A stretch of DNA of 43,714 nt, from contig JAUYJT010000028.1 in NCBI GenBank assembly GCA_030700225.1, forward strand, positions 1 through 43,714, read 5' to 3'. The translations under genes and the position numbers were made by a program. The notes under the pieces were generated by a model. That model was not told the origin of the DNA, searched no databases, and saw nothing but the letters and a program-made list of their open reading frames with translations. The stretch is from Candidatus Nanopelagicales bacterium. GTDB taxonomy: Bacteria; Actinomycetota; Actinomycetes; S36-B12; GCA-2699445. The stretch's first letter is position 1, and every line of letters begins with the position of its first letter. Of the stretch, positions 15,380-28,051 are shown piece by piece.

Positions 15380-16764
15380 TCAGCCCCCAGGAGATCATCG
15401 AGCGAGCGCTTGAGTGCGCTGGCCGAGCCGACCTGGCGGTCGTGGCAAATCACAGCAGCCAAGTGCACTTGCGCTGGGCGGCCAACAGTCTGACGACAAA
15501 CGGACACATGACGTCCCGGGACGTGGACGTGGTGGCGTTCGACCGTCGAGCTGGCGCGGCCGCGACCGCGACGGTGTCTGGACAGGTCCGCACGGCGGCC
15601 GAGGTCGACGATCTCGTCAGGCGGGCCAGCCGGGCGGCCAGCCAGGCCAAGGACAGCGAAGACAACATGCCTCTGGTCGGTGGCAGCTCGGACGCGGACT
15701 GGGGTGACTCGCCCGCGGAGACAGGTGCCGCCGCGCTGGCCGACGTCGCCGCCGGTCTGGGCTCCGTGTTTCAGCGCGGAGCGGCCACGGGCGTTGAGCA
15801 CTTCGGCTATGCCGAACACGACATCACGACTACCTACCTGGGAACGTCATCAGGACTGCGGCGCCGGTACGTCCAGCCGCAGGGCAGGCTCGAGGGAACC
15901 GCCAAGGGAGCGGCCCGGACGCGGTCTGCCTGGGCCGGCATCGCGGATACGGACTTGGCGTCAACCGATGTCGAGGCGATCGACGAACGGCTACGCGCTT
16001 CATTGGACAGGCAGGCAACCCTGATCAGTAGGGCGCCTGGTCGCTACCCGGTGCTTCTCATGCCCAGCGCTGTCGCCGACCTGATGATCGAGCTGTACTG
16101 GGCGGCGGACCTGCGTTCGGCCACTGAAGGCCGCAGCGTCTTCGCCAGCGGAGGCGGCCGCACGCGCATCGGGGAGGATCTGGCCGCCCGGTCCGTAACC
16201 CTCAGCAGCGAGCCTCTCGATCGTGACCCGTCGATGCGATGCGCCGACTTCGAGACATGTGCCGCGCCCGGCGCCGCTACTTCGCCCTTCGACAACGGGC
16301 TGCCGCTCGGTGCCACGTCTTGGCTGGAGGAGGGCAAGCTCAAGCACCTGATGTCGACGCGCCAGACCGCCGAGCGGGCCGGACTCTCCGCAACACCCGG
16401 CATCGACAATCTCCGGCTGGCCTACGCGGGTGGAGCCGGGTCGCCGGAAGACCTGATAGCGCGCATGGGGGACGGCCTGGTCGTGACATGCCTCTGGTAC
16501 AACCGGGTCGTTGACCCCCAAACCCTGCTTGTGACTGGGCTGACGCGCGACGGCGTGTACGTCGTCGAAGGCGGCGAGATTGTCGGATCCTGCGGGAACT
16601 TCCGCTTCAACGAATCCCCCGTCTCGATCCTGGGCCGCATCGTGGACGCCGGGTCAACAGTGCGCACCCTCGCGCGCGAGATGGGCGACTACTTCAACCG
16701 CGCCGCCATGCCGCCGCTGCTCGTGGACGGCTTCAACATGTCAACCGCCAGCGAGGCGCTCTAG
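15376..16764 (+). CDS. tldE: TldE/PmbA, non-catalytic partner of TldD
   Basis: A 462-aa TldD/PmbA-family protein without the HExxxH motif, as expected for TldE. Typical features are NHSSQVHLRWAANSLTTNGH near the N-terminus and LVVTCLWYNRVVDPQTLLVT and GSCGNFRFNESPV in the C-terminal half. The start at GTG 15376 overlaps the tldD stop (GTGA) and is preceded by GGAGGG at 15364-15369, so translation is coupled and the two subunits are probably made in equal amounts. Confidence 0.93.
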   Translation: MISPQEIIERALECAGRADLAVVANHSSQVHLRWAANSLTTNGHMTSRDVDVVAFDRRAGAAATATVSGQVRTAAEVDDLVRRASRAASQAKDSEDNMPLVGGSSDADWGDSPAETGAAALADVAAGLGSVFQRGAATGVEHFGYAEHDITTTYLGTSSGLRRRYVQPQGRLEGTAKGAARTRSAWAGIADTDLASTDVEAIDERLRASLDRQATLISRAPGRYPVLLMPSAVADLMIELYWAADLRSATEGRSVFASGGGRTRIGEDLAARSVTLSSEPLDRDPSMRCADFETCAAPGAATSPFDNGLPLGATSWLEEGKLKHLMSTRQTAERAGLSATPGIDNLRLAYAGGAGSPEDLIARMGDGLVVTCLWYNRVVDPQTLLVTGLTRDGVYVVEGGEIVGSCGNFRFNESPVSILGRIVDAGSTVRTLAREMGDYFNRAAMPPLLVDGFNMSTASEAL

Positions 16765-16805
16765 CCGGGAGCGGGCGTCCGATGGTGCAAATCCCCAACC
16801 CCCCG

Positions 16806-18692
16806 CTAGCACTGGGCGTCCCGCTCCTGGGCGGCGAACTGGGTCAGGTAGAGGTCGGCGTAGGTGCCACCAGAGGCGAGAAGCTCCTCATGGGTCCCGC
16901 GTTCGACGACTCGACCGGCTACGACAACGAGGATCTCGTCGGCGCGCCGTACGGTGCTGAGCCGGTGGGCGATCACCAAGGCGGTCCTGCCAGCCAGCGC
17001 CGTCGTGAGAGCGGCGTGCACGGCGGACTCGCTCTCGCTGTCCAGATGCGCCGTGGCCTCGTCCAGGACAACAACGTCGGGACACTTCAACAGGAGCCTG
17101 GCTATCGCAACGCGCTGCTTCTCGCCGCCGGACAGCCGGTACCCACGGTCCCCAACAACGGTGTCCAGCCCCTCCGGCAGGGCTTCGATGAGCTCGGCGA
17201 TTCGAGCCTGCCCGCACACCCGCCAGAGTTCCTCCTCCGAAGCGTCTGGGCGCGCGTAGAGGAGATTGGCCCGGATCGTGTCGTGGAACATGTGGGCTTC
17301 CTGAGTGACCACGCCGACGACCCGATGCAGCGACTCCTGTGTCACCGTCCGAACGTCCGTGTCGCCAACCAGAACCGACCCGTCGTCAGCGTCGTAGAGG
17401 CGGGCTACGAGCGACGAGATCGTTGTCTTCCCCGCTCCCGAAGGCCCCACCAGCGCCACCATCCGCCCAGGCTCCACACGGAAGGAGACGTCCTTCAGAA
17501 CCTCGCCTCCCGCGCCGCGCGAGTCTGGTCTCGAGACCGGCTCCAAGGACGCGAGCGAAACACGGGAAGCGGGCGGGTACGCGAAGCTGACGTGACGCAA
17601 CTCGACGCAAGTGGGGAGCCCAGATGCCAACTCGAGAGCGTCGGGAGCGTCGGCGACGAGCGGTGGAAGGTCAAGGAGCTCAAACACACGCTCGAACGAC
17701 ACCAACGCGGTCATCACGTCCACGCGGACGTTCGACAGCGCCGTGAGCGGCCCGTACATCTGCCCAAGGATCGCCACGATCGCGAGCAATGTGCCAAGGG
17801 TGAGGGCTCCCCCGATCACTAGATTGCCGCCCACGCCGTAGGCGCTCGCGGTCGCAAGTGCGGCGATCAACGCTAGAGCGGTGATGAAGTACCGGCTGAC
17901 AGTCGCGATCCGCACGCCTGTGTCGCGCACGGCCCCCGCCCTCACGGCGAATTCGGAGTCTTCCTGTTCGGGACGCCCGAACAGCTTCACAAGAAGCGCC
18001 CCGGCGACGTTGAACCTCTCGGTCATCTGCGTGCTGAGCTCTGCGTTCATCTCCATCTGCTCGCGGGTGAGGGACTGCAGCCGACGACCCATCCACCGTG
18101 CGGGCAGAAGGAACAGCGGAACCAGGACCATCGCCAGCAGCGTGATCTGCCACGACAGCCAGAACATCGTCGCGAGCATGACTACGACCGTGATGAGGTT
18201 GCCCACGACGCCGCTCAAGGTCGACGTGAACGCCTGTTGAGCGCCGATAACGTCCGTGTTCAACCGCGAGACGAGCGCGCCCGTCTGCGTGCGCGTGAAG
18301 AAGGCCAGCGACTGCCTTTGGACGTGTCCGAACACCTCGCAGCGCAGGGCGAAGATCAATCCCTCACCAATTCGCGCGGACAGGTAGCGTCCCCACAGGC
18401 CGAAGCTCGCGTCGGCCACGGCGGCCAATGCGACCAGAGCCGCCGTGACCGTCACGACCCCACTGTCTCCCACCGAGATCCCGTCGTCGACGATGCGACG
18501 AAACAGCAGCGGCTGCACGACTGTGAGCACAGCCCCGACCAGGAGCGTGCCCAAGAACAGGATGACCAGTTGCCGGAACGGCCCCGCGTAGCGGATGACA
18601 CGGCGCACAGTGCCCCGGGCGAGCTTGCGCTCCAGGACGCGACGATCACGGGAGTACGAGATCGCCGCCGCGCGAGGGCCCGGCATCGACAT
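16806..18692 (-). CDS. ABC exporter half-transporter (permease-ATPase fusion)
   Basis: A 628-aa type-I ABC exporter half: six membrane segments in about the first 330 residues, then a nucleotide-binding domain with Walker A GPSGAGKTT, signature LSGGEKQRVAIARLL, Walker B DVVVLDEATAHLD and the switch His in VIAHRLSTVRRAD. The D-loop is normal (LDSESE). It probably acts as a homodimer exporting lipids or drugs; the substrate is unknown. ATG 18692 is preceded by GGGGAGG at 18699-18705; an in-frame GTG at 18713 is a weaker choice. It converges with tldE and lies downstream of the enoyl-CoA hydratase gene. Confidence 0.94.
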   Translation of the reverse strand: MSMPGPRAAAISYSRDRRVLERKLARGTVRRVIRYAGPFRQLVILFLGTLLVGAVLTVVQPLLFRRIVDDGISVGDSGVVTVTAALVALAAVADASFGLWGRYLSARIGEGLIFALRCEVFGHVQRQSLAFFTRTQTGALVSRLNTDVIGAQQAFTSTLSGVVGNLITVVVMLATMFWLSWQITLLAMVLVPLFLLPARWMGRRLQSLTREQMEMNAELSTQMTERFNVAGALLVKLFGRPEQEDSEFAVRAGAVRDTGVRIATVSRYFITALALIAALATASAYGVGGNLVIGGALTLGTLLAIVAILGQMYGPLTALSNVRVDVMTALVSFERVFELLDLPPLVADAPDALELASGLPTCVELRHVSFAYPPASRVSLASLEPVSRPDSRGAGGEVLKDVSFRVEPGRMVALVGPSGAGKTTISSLVARLYDADDGSVLVGDTDVRTVTQESLHRVVGVVTQEAHMFHDTIRANLLYARPDASEEELWRVCGQARIAELIEALPEGLDTVVGDRGYRLSGGEKQRVAIARLLLKCPDVVVLDEATAHLDSESESAVHAALTTALAGRTALVIAHRLSTVRRADEILVVVAGRVVERGTHEELLASGGTYADLYLTQFAAQERDAQC

Positions 18693-18767
18693 AAGGGACC
18701 TCCCCGGCGCCACCGGCCTCGACCTGGATCCGGCGGATGACAGGGGGCCGGGTTACTCCATGATCGC

Positions 18768-19562
18768 TCAGGACCCGGCTAGGGCAGCCAGCGCCCTGAG
18801 ACGCCGGGTCTGGGCTGCTCGCTCATTGGACCGCTGCTGCTCGGGCGACGCGGTTTCCGCCTGCCTGAGCAGGGCCTTCATCTCCGGCGCCGTTCCAGGC
18901 AACAGACCCAGGACCTGGCCGACTAGCTGGTCGACTTCTGCCGTAAGTGACGAAGCCGGGACCACGCGAGCGGCCAGACCCAGCGCAGGCGCCTCGGTGG
19001 CATAGACCCAGCGCGTGGTCAGGCACATCTCCAAGGCGCGGTGATACCCCACCGCCCTCACCAGCGGGGAGGTACCGGTCAGATCAGGAATCAGCCCGTA
19101 GGCGGCCTCGCGCATGCAGAACTGCGCGTCTTCGGCGCACACAACGAGATCGCAGGCCAGCGCGAGCTGCAAACCGGCGCCAACCGCGTGACCCTGAACC
19201 GCGGCGATCGAGATCGCCGGAGCGTCGGTCAGGAAAGAGAACGCTGTCTGGAAGAACGCGATCGTGGAGTCAATCTCCGCGTCATCGCCGTCCACCAGCG
19301 AGAGCAGCGACCCCTCGCCGGGGATTCCCTCAGGAGTGAACATCCGCCGATCCAAGCCCGCCGAGAACGACGGCCCCTCAGCGTCGACGACTACGACGCA
19401 CACGCCCTCGTCGTGAGCCAGGTCTGCCCCTTCCCCAGCCATCCGGCGCCACATCGCCGGGGTCTGAGCATTGCGCGCCTCTGGACGGGCCAGTCTGACA
19501 CGCGCGACACTTCCGTCCCGTGCCAGGCGAATCCCGTCGATTACCGGCGCGGACTCAATCAC
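18768..19562 (-). CDS. Enoyl-CoA hydratase/isomerase family protein
   Basis: A 264-aa crotonase-fold enzyme acting on acyl-CoA thioesters. Oxyanion-hole regions are FSAGLDRRMF and VQGHAVGAGLQLALACD. The first catalytic Glu of hydratases (GGGCELA in the rat enzyme) is Gln here (GAGLQLA), while the second is kept in MREAAYGLIPD. Isomerase or other crotonase chemistry is therefore as likely as hydration. It starts with GTG 11 nt after the small HTH gene. Enoyl-CoA hydratase, ABC-F and small HTH genes near suf recall the mycobacterial echA12 neighbourhood, so the cluster is conserved although the functional link is unknown. Confidence 0.9.
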   Translation of the reverse strand: MIESAPVIDGIRLARDGSVARVRLARPEARNAQTPAMWRRMAGEGADLAHDEGVCVVVVDAEGPSFSAGLDRRMFTPEGIPGEGSLLSLVDGDDAEIDSTIAFFQTAFSFLTDAPAISIAAVQGHAVGAGLQLALACDLVVCAEDAQFCMREAAYGLIPDLTGTSPLVRAVGYHRALEMCLTTRWVYATEAPALGLAARVVPASSLTAEVDQLVGQVLGLLPGTAPEMKALLRQAETASPEQQRSNERAAQTRRLRALAALAGS

Positions 19563-19573
19563 CGCCTTTTGGC

Positions 19574-19786
19574 TCAGGACTTGCTCTTCCCGTGGGTAGC
19601 TCCGCCGCGACCACGCATCGCAACTCCATCGTCCTTGAGCATGCGGTGGATGAAGCCGTACGAACGGCCATTAGCTGACGCTAGCTCGCGGACGCTCGCG
19701 CCCCCCTCGTACTTCTTCCTCAAGACTTTGGTCAACTTCTCACGGTCGTCCCCAGTGACTCGCTGGCCTCGCGCGAGTTTCGCCAC
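19574..19786 (-). CDS. Small helix-turn-helix protein (Rv1473A-like)
   Basis: A 70-aa protein beginning AKLARGQRVTGDDREKLTK after the initiator, with a helix-turn-helix in GGASVRELASANGRSYGFIH and a basic tail MRGRGGATHGK. Similar small DNA-binding proteins are widespread in actinobacteria, next to ABC-F and enoyl-CoA hydratase genes. GTG 19786 is fixed by GGAGG five bases upstream; the frame is open to 19858 but that start lacks a ribosome site. It is likely a transcription regulator or nucleoid-type protein with unknown targets. Confidence 0.88.
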   Translation of the reverse strand: MAKLARGQRVTGDDREKLTKVLRKKYEGGASVRELASANGRSYGFIHRMLKDDGVAMRGRGGATHGKSKS

Positions 19787-19896
19787 ATCAACCTCCGTTG
19801 GTCCTCCGTTGATCCTCCAGTCGGGCGACCGGGGGACTGATGACCAATCATCACCCACACGGTCCAGACGTTGCGCGTCGGGACCCTAACTCAGCG

Positions 19897-21492
19897 TCAG
19901 GCCAGCGCCACTAGGTCCGCGTAATCCGGACCCCAGTGATCCTCGACGCCGTCGGGCAGCAGAAGTACGCGCTGCGGGCTCAACGCATCGACCGCTCCTT
20001 CATCGTGCGTAACCAGGACCACCGCGCCCTCGTAGCGATGCAACGCGCCCAGGATCTCCGCCCGACTGGCAGGATCCAGGTTGTTCGTGGGCTCGTCGAG
20101 GAGCAGCACATTGGCGCCCGACACGACCAGCATCGCCAGCGCGAGCCTGGTCTTCTCGCCTCCGGATAGCACACCGGCTGGCTTGGCGGCGTCGTCACCT
20201 CCGAACAGGAAGGACCCCAGTACGTCGCGGGCTTCCTGGGCACCAAGATCGGCAGCGGATCGCCGAAGGTTATCCAGAACCGTGGCCCGCGGATCCAGTC
20301 GCTCGTGTTCCTGCGCGTAGTACCCGATCTGTAGGCCGTGTCCCCTGATGACCTGGCCGGTGTCGGGTTCGTCAACCCCGGCGAGAACCCGCAGCAGCGT
20401 CGTCTTGCCAGCTCCGTTCAAGCCCAGCACGACGACTCGGGCGCCGCGATCGACCGCTAGGTCTACATCCGTGAATACTTCCTCCGAGCCGTAGCTGCGG
20501 CTCAGACCCTCGGCGGCCAGTGGGACTCGACCGCAATGTACTGGCTTCGGGAGTCGGATGCGGGCCACTCGTTCCTCGCGCCGGACTTCCACAGAATCCA
20601 TCAACCGGTCCGCGCGCTTCAGCATGACCTGCGCGGCCTTCGCCTTGGTCGCCTTCGCCCGCATCCGCTCAGCCTGATCGCGCAACGCGCTCGCTTGCTT
20701 CTGCGAGTTGGCACTCTCGCGCCTACGCCTGCGCTCGTCGGTCTCGCGCTGTTGAAGGTAAGCCCCCCAGCCCATGTTGTAGATATCCAGGTGCGACCTC
20801 GTGGCGTCCAGGTGCAGAACGCGGTTGGCTGTCTCACTCAGCAGTCCCGCATCGTGGCTGATCATCAGCACCGAGCCCCGGAACGATGCCAAGAAGGAGC
20901 GCAGCCAGGCGATCGAATCCGCATCAAGATGATTGGTCGGTTCATCTAGCAGGAGCGTGTCAGCGCGGGCGAACAGGATGCGCGCCAGCTCCACGCGCCG
21001 CCGCTGACCACCTGACAACGCACCCAAGGTCTTTCCAAGTGAGCGCGCGTCTAGCCCCAGGTTGCTCGCGATCGCCCCCGCTTCCGATTCGGCCGCGTGA
21101 CCGCCGAGCCGGGTGAATTCAGCCTCCGCGTTTGAGTAGCGCCGCATCGCGCGCTCGCGGACTTCGGGCACAGCGCTCGCCATCCTCCCAGCGGAGGCGT
21201 CCATGCGGCCGCGCGCATCCGCAAGCCCGCGGGCGGACAAGATGCGCTCCAAAGCGGTTTCCGCGGGGTCACTCTCGCGGGGATCCTGGGCCAGGTAGCC
21301 AACTTCGCCAGCGCGACCGACGACGCCGGCGGCTGGCTGAGATTCGCCGGACAGCACGCGCATCAAAGTTGTCTTACCCGCGCCGTTGCGGCCAACCAGA
21401 CCGACCTTGTCCCCGTCAGTGACCTTGAAGGAAGCGTCCGCGAGCAGCAACCGCGCGCCCGCGCGCAGCTCAATCCCGGTAGCAGTGATCAC
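19897..21492 (-). CDS. ABC-F family ATPase
   Basis: A 531-aa soluble protein with two nucleotide-binding domains and no membrane segments: first Walker A GRNGAGKTT and signature LSGGQRRRVELARIL, second Walker A GLNGAGKTT and signature LSGGEKTRLALAML, each with an LLLDEPTN(H/N)LD Walker B. Between them is the linker rich in Arg/Lys (about residues 240-310: YLQQRETDERRRRRESA) that reaches the ribosomal P-site region in ABC-F proteins. It probably acts in translation (Uup/EttA-like); antibiotic protection is possible but not shown. It starts 8 nt after sufT and is probably read as part of the suf operon. Confidence 0.94.
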   Translation of the reverse strand: MITATGIELRAGARLLLADASFKVTDGDKVGLVGRNGAGKTTLMRVLSGESQPAAGVVGRAGEVGYLAQDPRESDPAETALERILSARGLADARGRMDASAGRMASAVPEVRERAMRRYSNAEAEFTRLGGHAAESEAGAIASNLGLDARSLGKTLGALSGGQRRRVELARILFARADTLLLDEPTNHLDADSIAWLRSFLASFRGSVLMISHDAGLLSETANRVLHLDATRSHLDIYNMGWGAYLQQRETDERRRRRESANSQKQASALRDQAERMRAKATKAKAAQVMLKRADRLMDSVEVRREERVARIRLPKPVHCGRVPLAAEGLSRSYGSEEVFTDVDLAVDRGARVVVLGLNGAGKTTLLRVLAGVDEPDTGQVIRGHGLQIGYYAQEHERLDPRATVLDNLRRSAADLGAQEARDVLGSFLFGGDDAAKPAGVLSGGEKTRLALAMLVVSGANVLLLDEPTNNLDPASRAEILGALHRYEGAVVLVTHDEGAVDALSPQRVLLLPDGVEDHWGPDYADLVALA

Positions 21493-21500
21493 CTCAGACG

Positions 21501-21820
21501 TCAGACGTTGAACCCGAGGGCGCGCAGCATCTCGCGGCCCTCGTCAGTGATCTTGTCCGGCGTCCAGGGCGGCATCCACACCCAGTTGATCGCGAACTCC
21601 GACACGACATCGTCCAGCGCCGCCCGGGTCTGGTCCTCGATCACGTCTGTCAGGGGGCAGGCGGCGGAGGTCAGGGTCATGTCGATGACCGCCCTGTTCT
21701 GCTCGTCGACATGAGCCCCATACACCAGGCCCATGTCCACGACGTTGATACCAAGCTCTGGGTCGACAACATCACGCATCGCTTCGATGACGTCTTCTTC
21801 GGTGGCCAGCGTCTGACTGC

Positions 21821-21824
<4 letters not shown>
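21501..21824 (-). CDS. sufT: SufT-type Fe-S assembly factor (MIP18/DUF59)
   Basis: A 107-aa DUF59-domain protein: EEDVIEAMRDVVDPELGINV, VDMGLVYG, then LTSAACPLTDVIEDQ with the conserved Cys, and a C-terminal VWMPPWTPDKITDEGREML typical of SufT. It helps Fe-S cluster maturation or delivery. GTG 21824 overlaps the sufU stop (GTGA), with GGAGG a few bases upstream inside sufU. The frame stays open to 21905, but that extension is non-homologous and lies within sufU. Confidence 0.94.
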
Positions 21825-24335
<2,511 letters not shown>

Positions 24336-24384
24336 AGGTCCTCCAGGTAGTGCCGGTTGCCGGGACGGGGTGCGATACGCGGGC

Positions 24385-25512
24385 TCATGGCGACTCCCCC
24401 ATCCCGTCCAGGACTGATAGTCGTTTGTCGATGGCATCCGAGAGCGCGCTGACGACCGGGCCAACTCCGATCCGGCGGATGATTCCCCCCAGGAATCCAC
24501 GCACCACCAACCGCCGCGCCTCAGCAGGCGGAATCCCCCTCGACCTCAGGTAGAACAGCTGCTCGTCATCGAATCTTCCTGTCGCCGATGCGTGACCGGC
24601 GCCAAGGATCTGCCCGGTTTCAATCTCGAGGTTCGGGACCGAGTCGGCTCGCGCGCCGCGGGTGAGAATCAGGTTCCGGTTGAGTTCGTATGCGCGCGTA
24701 CCCCTCGCGCCAGGTCGAATCAAAACGTCGCCCACCCAAACCGAATGGGCCTTGTCACCGGCGAGGGCGCCCTTGTAGGCGACGTCGCTGCGGCAGTCCG
24801 GCTCGCCGTGATCGATGAACAAGCGATGTTCCTGGTGCTGCCCGGCCGATGTGAAGAATGCACCGAGCAACTCCGCGTCACCGCCGGGGCCGTCGAATGA
24901 CACCTCGGTGGAGTGCCGGACGAGATCCCCGCCGATCGTGACGGCAACCCCCCGAAGCTGTGTATCGCGCCCCAGGATCGCGCGCACGCGTCCGGCGAAA
25001 ACTCCCTTGGGAGCCATGTCCTGCACGGTCGTAACGGTGGCTTGGGCTCCCTCGGCGAGCCGAACGGTGATGTCACCGGCATACGCGCCCGATCCCGTGT
25101 GGCGCACGACGACGCGCACCCGAGCCCCGGCTCCGACGGCTACGAGGACTTGGCCGAACGAAGTGCCACCCGACCCGCCGACAGCATCTAGAACCACCGA
25201 CTCGTCAAGCCTGGCCCCGTCGGGGATCCGCACGACCGCAGCCGTCTCGAACAACCGCGCGATGTTCGCCGAAATCCGGTCCGTTGGCGCTGCCATCTCG
25301 CGCAACCGCTCATCGCCACGCTCAAGGACGCTGAACTCAGCCGCGCCCGGAGCCTGAGCCGCGTAGCTGACGCCGACGTTTTCGGTCGGCTCGGCGTGCA
25401 GACCCCTCATCCTGCGCAGAGGACTGAACCGCCAAGCTTCCTCGTGACCAGTGGGCTCATCGAATGGGCCCGGATCAGCGGTCGCTAGCGCTGGAAGGGT
25501 GGCGGCCATCAT
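24385..25512 (-). CDS. sufD: SufD scaffold protein
   Basis: A 375-aa SufBD-family beta-helix protein, partner of SufB and SufC. The C-terminal core has [20 protein letters not shown] and [20 protein letters not shown], the pattern shared with SufB ([19 protein letters not shown]). The N-terminus is divergent, as is normal for SufD. The initiating ATG (25512) overlaps the sufB stop (ATGA). Confidence 0.95.
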   Translation of the reverse strand: MMAATLPALATADPGPFDEPTGHEEAWRFSPLRRMRGLHAEPTENVGVSYAAQAPGAAEFSVLERGDERLREMAAPTDRISANIARLFETAAVVRIPDGARLDESVVLDAVGGSGGTSFGQVLVAVGAGARVRVVVRHTGSGAYAGDITVRLAEGAQATVTTVQDMAPKGVFAGRVRAILGRDTQLRGVAVTIGGDLVRHSTEVSFDGPGGDAELLGAFFTSAGQHQEHRLFIDHGEPDCRSDVAYKGALAGDKAHSVWVGDVLIRPGARGTRAYELNRNLILTRGARADSVPNLEIETGQILGAGHASATGRFDDEQLFYLRSRGIPPAEARRLVVRGFLGGIIRRIGVGPVVSALSDAIDKRLSVLDGMGESP

Positions 25513-27359
25513 CCAACCGTCCCTTCCATCTGCAGCTCGATGAGCCGGTTGAGCTCCAGCGCGTACTCCATCGGCAACTCGCGGGCGATGGGTTCGATGA
25601 AGCCACGCACGATCATCGCCATAGCTTCGTCCTCGCGGATGCCGCGGGAGCGCAGGTAGAAGAGTTGGTCTTCGCTCACTTTGCTGACCGTGGCTTCGTG
25701 CCCCATGGACACGTCGTCGGTGCGGACCACGTTGTAGGGGTAGGTATCAGACCGGCTGACATCGTCGACTAGCAGCGCGTCGCAGCGGACCGTGCTCGCT
25801 GAGCCGTGGGCGTTCGGCTGCATCTGAACCAGTCCGCGGTAGGAAGAGCGGCCGCCACCGCGAGCAACCGACTTGGACACGACAGAGGACGACGTGTTCG
25901 GCGCCGCGTGGATCATCTTTGATCCCGCGTCCTGGTGTTGGCCCGGCCCGGCGAAGGCGATGGACAACGTCTCGCCTCTGGCGTGCTCCCCGGTGAGCCA
26001 CACGGCTGGGTACTTCATGGTCACTTTCGACCCGAGGTTGCCGTCGACCCACTCCATCGTGGCGCCCCGCTGAGCGATCGCGCGCTTGGTCACGAGGTTG
26101 TAGACGTTCGTCGACCAGTTCTGGATCGTCGTGTAGCGGCAGCGCGCGCCGTCCTTGACAATGATCTCCACGACGGCGGAGTGCAGAGAATCTGTGCTGT
26201 AGATCGGCGCCGTACAACCTTCCACGTAGTGCACGAACGCGCCTTCATCGACGATGATCAGAGTCCGCTCGAACTGCCCCATGTTCTCGGTGTTGATGCG
26301 GAAGTACGCCTGCAGAGGGATCTCCACGCGAACGCCCTTGGGGACGTAGACGAATGAACCGCCTGACCACACTGCCGTGTTCAGCGCGGCGAACTTGTTG
26401 TCCCCGGCCGGAATCACGGACGTGAAGTACTGCTTGAACACGTCCTCGTGTTCCCGCAACCCGGTGTCGGTGTCGAGGAAGATCACTCCCTGTTCCTGGA
26501 GGTCTTCGCGGATCTTGTGATAGACGACTTCGGAGTTGTGGACGACCAGGCCTTCGGCCACGAAGTTGTGCGGACCGTCAACCTCGATGTCGAAAACCGG
26601 CTCGACTCCGAACGGCTCGATGGCGGTGACCCTGGTGAACCCAAGGTCCTCGCTTCCCTGATCTGGAGTCGCGACCAGATCCCCGACCTTGAGTGACTCA
26701 ACCGTTCGCCACTTGAGCCGCTGATCCGCTGACTCGCCGGGACCATCGATCTCGCGCACCAGCATCGGATGGTTCGCCGTGGCCCGGATCGCCCGGACCC
26801 CGGCGGTCACTTTGAAAGTCTGCCGATCGCCGGTCCACTGCGAAGCCCGGACGGGAGCGACGATGAACCGGCCGCTCCGCTCGTCGAATGTGTAAACCCC
26901 GTCTCCAAGACCGACATCCTGGATGGGGACCAGGCCGCGGCTGGCGGTCCAGACTCGGGACTCGCCAGCCAGACATTCGTACTGAGCGGCAACTCCAGCC
27001 ACGAGTCGCTGTTTCTCCGCCTCAGGGATCCCGAGTCGGTCGTAGGTGTTCTTGATGTCTGCGGGGAGGTCTTCCCAAGTGGCGGCCTGCTTCTCGGTGG
27101 ACCGCACGAAGTACTTGATCGAATCGAAGTTGATGCCTGACAGGTCCGCGCCCCACGTGGGCAGAGGCTTCTTCTCGAACAGCCGCAGTCCCTTCAGGCG
27201 GAGCTGCAGCATCCAATCCGGTTCGTTCTTCTTCGCGCTGATGTCCCGGACCACGTCTTCGTCCAGGCCGCGCCGGGCGCCCGACCCGGCCTCGTCGGAG
27301 TCGCTCCAGCCGTACTCGTAGGCAGCGGGGCCCGCGAGGTCGTCGGGGGAAGTTGTCAT
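25509..27359 (-). CDS. sufB: SufB scaffold protein interrupted by a mini-intein
   Basis: The precursor is 616 aa. Removing the 147-residue intein (residues 129-275) leaves a 469-aa SufB, the usual size. N-extein: [20 protein letters not shown] and [13 protein letters not shown]-extein: [20 protein letters not shown], then [34 protein letters not shown] and [20 protein letters not shown]. SufB is the main Fe-S scaffold with SufC and SufD. The splice junction lies just before the SEVVYH segment, so unspliced protein would probably be inactive. Its ATG overlaps the sufR stop (ATGA). Confidence 0.97.
   Translation of the reverse strand: MTTSPDDLAGPAAYEYGWSDSDEAGSGARRGLDEDVVRDISAKKNEPDWMLQLRLKGLRLFEKKPLPTWGADLSGINFDSIKYFVRSTEKQAATWEDLPADIKNTYDRLGIPEAEKQRLVAGVAAQYECLAGESRVWTASRGLVPIQDVGLGDGVYTFDERSGRFIVAPVRASQWTGDRQTFKVTAGVRAIRATANHPMLVREIDGPGESADQRLKWRTVESLKVGDLVATPDQGSEDLGFTRVTAIEPFGVEPVFDIEVDGPHNFVAEGLVVHNSEVVYHKIREDLQEQGVIFLDTDTGLREHEDVFKQYFTSVIPAGDNKFAALNTAVWSGGSFVYVPKGVRVEIPLQAYFRINTENMGQFERTLIIVDEGAFVHYVEGCTAPIYSTDSLHSAVVEIIVKDGARCRYTTIQNWSTNVYNLVTKRAIAQRGATMEWVDGNLGSKVTMKYPAVWLTGEHARGETLSIAFAGPGQHQDAGSKMIHAAPNTSSSVVSKSVARGGGRSSYRGLVQMQPNAHGSASTVRCDALLVDDVSRSDTYPYNVVRTDDVSMGHEATVSKVSEDQLFYLRSRGIREDEAMAMIVRGFIEPIARELPMEYALELNRLIELQMEGTVG
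26535..26975 (-). other. Mini-intein in SufB (147 aa, no homing endonuclease)
   Basis: It begins with Cys1 ([10 protein letters not shown]) after extein ...AAQYE and ends VVHN before Ser+1 (SEVVYH). Block A is [20 protein letters not shown], block B has ATANHPMLV (TxxH type), block F is [16 protein letters not shown] with the conserved His, and block G ends GLVVHN. This is a complete class-1 splicing set. Only about 45 residues separate block B from block F, with no LAGLIDADG motif, so the endonuclease domain is absent. Self-splicing is expected from the motifs but not proven. Confidence 0.95.
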
Positions 27360-28051
27360 GTCGGCACGTTCTCTCGTCGGGCCTGGGCCGGAACATCTCT
27401 GGCCGGGACCTCACTTACCAGCGTCGTGCACACACCATCCCCGCGGGCGATCGTCGCCAAGCGCGTCACGTGAGCCCCGAGCAGTCGGCTGAGCGCTTCG
27501 GTCTCCTCCCGGCACAGCTCCGGGAACTCCTCGGACACGTGAAGGATCGGGCAATTGTGCTGGCAGATCTGGATTCCCGGACCCGTGCCGGGGGCCAGAG
27601 ACGCGGCGAAACCATCCCTGGTCATCGCGGCAGCGAGTATTTCGACGCGCTCGTTCGTCGATGCCCCGGCAGCTACTTCCGCTGAGTACCTGTCCTGGAG
27701 GGCCTTGGCACGGGCCTTGGCGAACTGGGAGATCCCTGATTCGCCTTGACCCTCAGCCAGGAACCTCAGCAGATCCAGAGCCAGATCCTGGTAGCCCTGA
27801 TCGAAGGCATCCCGACCGTATTCGGTGATCGAGTAGATGCGTGGAGGTCGGCCACGGCCGCGATCCGGAGTCCGGCCGAAAGCTGGACGCGATCCGGCGA
27901 CGACCAGTCCGTCCTCGCATAGGGAGTCGAGGTGCTTGCGGACTCCCGTCGGCGTCATTCGCAGGCGGCCCGACAGATCGAAGGCGGTCCCAGGTCCCGT
28001 GACGAGAAGTGAACGCGCGACGCGCTGTCTCGCCTCGGACTGGATTTTCAC
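27356..28051 (-). CDS. sufR: SufR, Fe-S-sensing repressor of the suf operon
   Basis: A 231-aa DeoR/ArsR-type regulator. The winged HTH is near the N-terminus ([20 protein letters not shown], then [20 protein letters not shown]). The C-terminal cluster site reads C-x3-C-x12-C (QICQHNC...ELC) with a fourth Cys 28 residues later (GDGVC), the spacing I recall for mycobacterial SufR. It probably represses its own operon when it holds a cluster. GTG 28051 is the first base of the CAAC-N6-GTTG palindrome read on this strand, and no ribosome site precedes it, so a leaderless mRNA is likely. Its stop overlaps the sufB start (ATGA). Confidence 0.95.
   Translation of the reverse strand: MKIQSEARQRVARSLLVTGPGTAFDLSGRLRMTPTGVRKHLDSLCEDGLVVAGSRPAFGRTPDRGRGRPPRIYSITEYGRDAFDQGYQDLALDLLRFLAEGQGESGISQFAKARAKALQDRYSAEVAAGASTNERVEILAAAMTRDGFAASLAPGTGPGIQICQHNCPILHVSEEFPELCREETEALSRLLGAHVTRLATIARGDGVCTTLVSEVPARDVPAQARRENVPT

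Noticed and set aside
16782-17822. Long open frame (346 codons) on the plus strand
   Set aside because: It lies antisense to the ATP-binding domain of the ABC exporter, has no recognisable family features and reflects high-GC codon bias.
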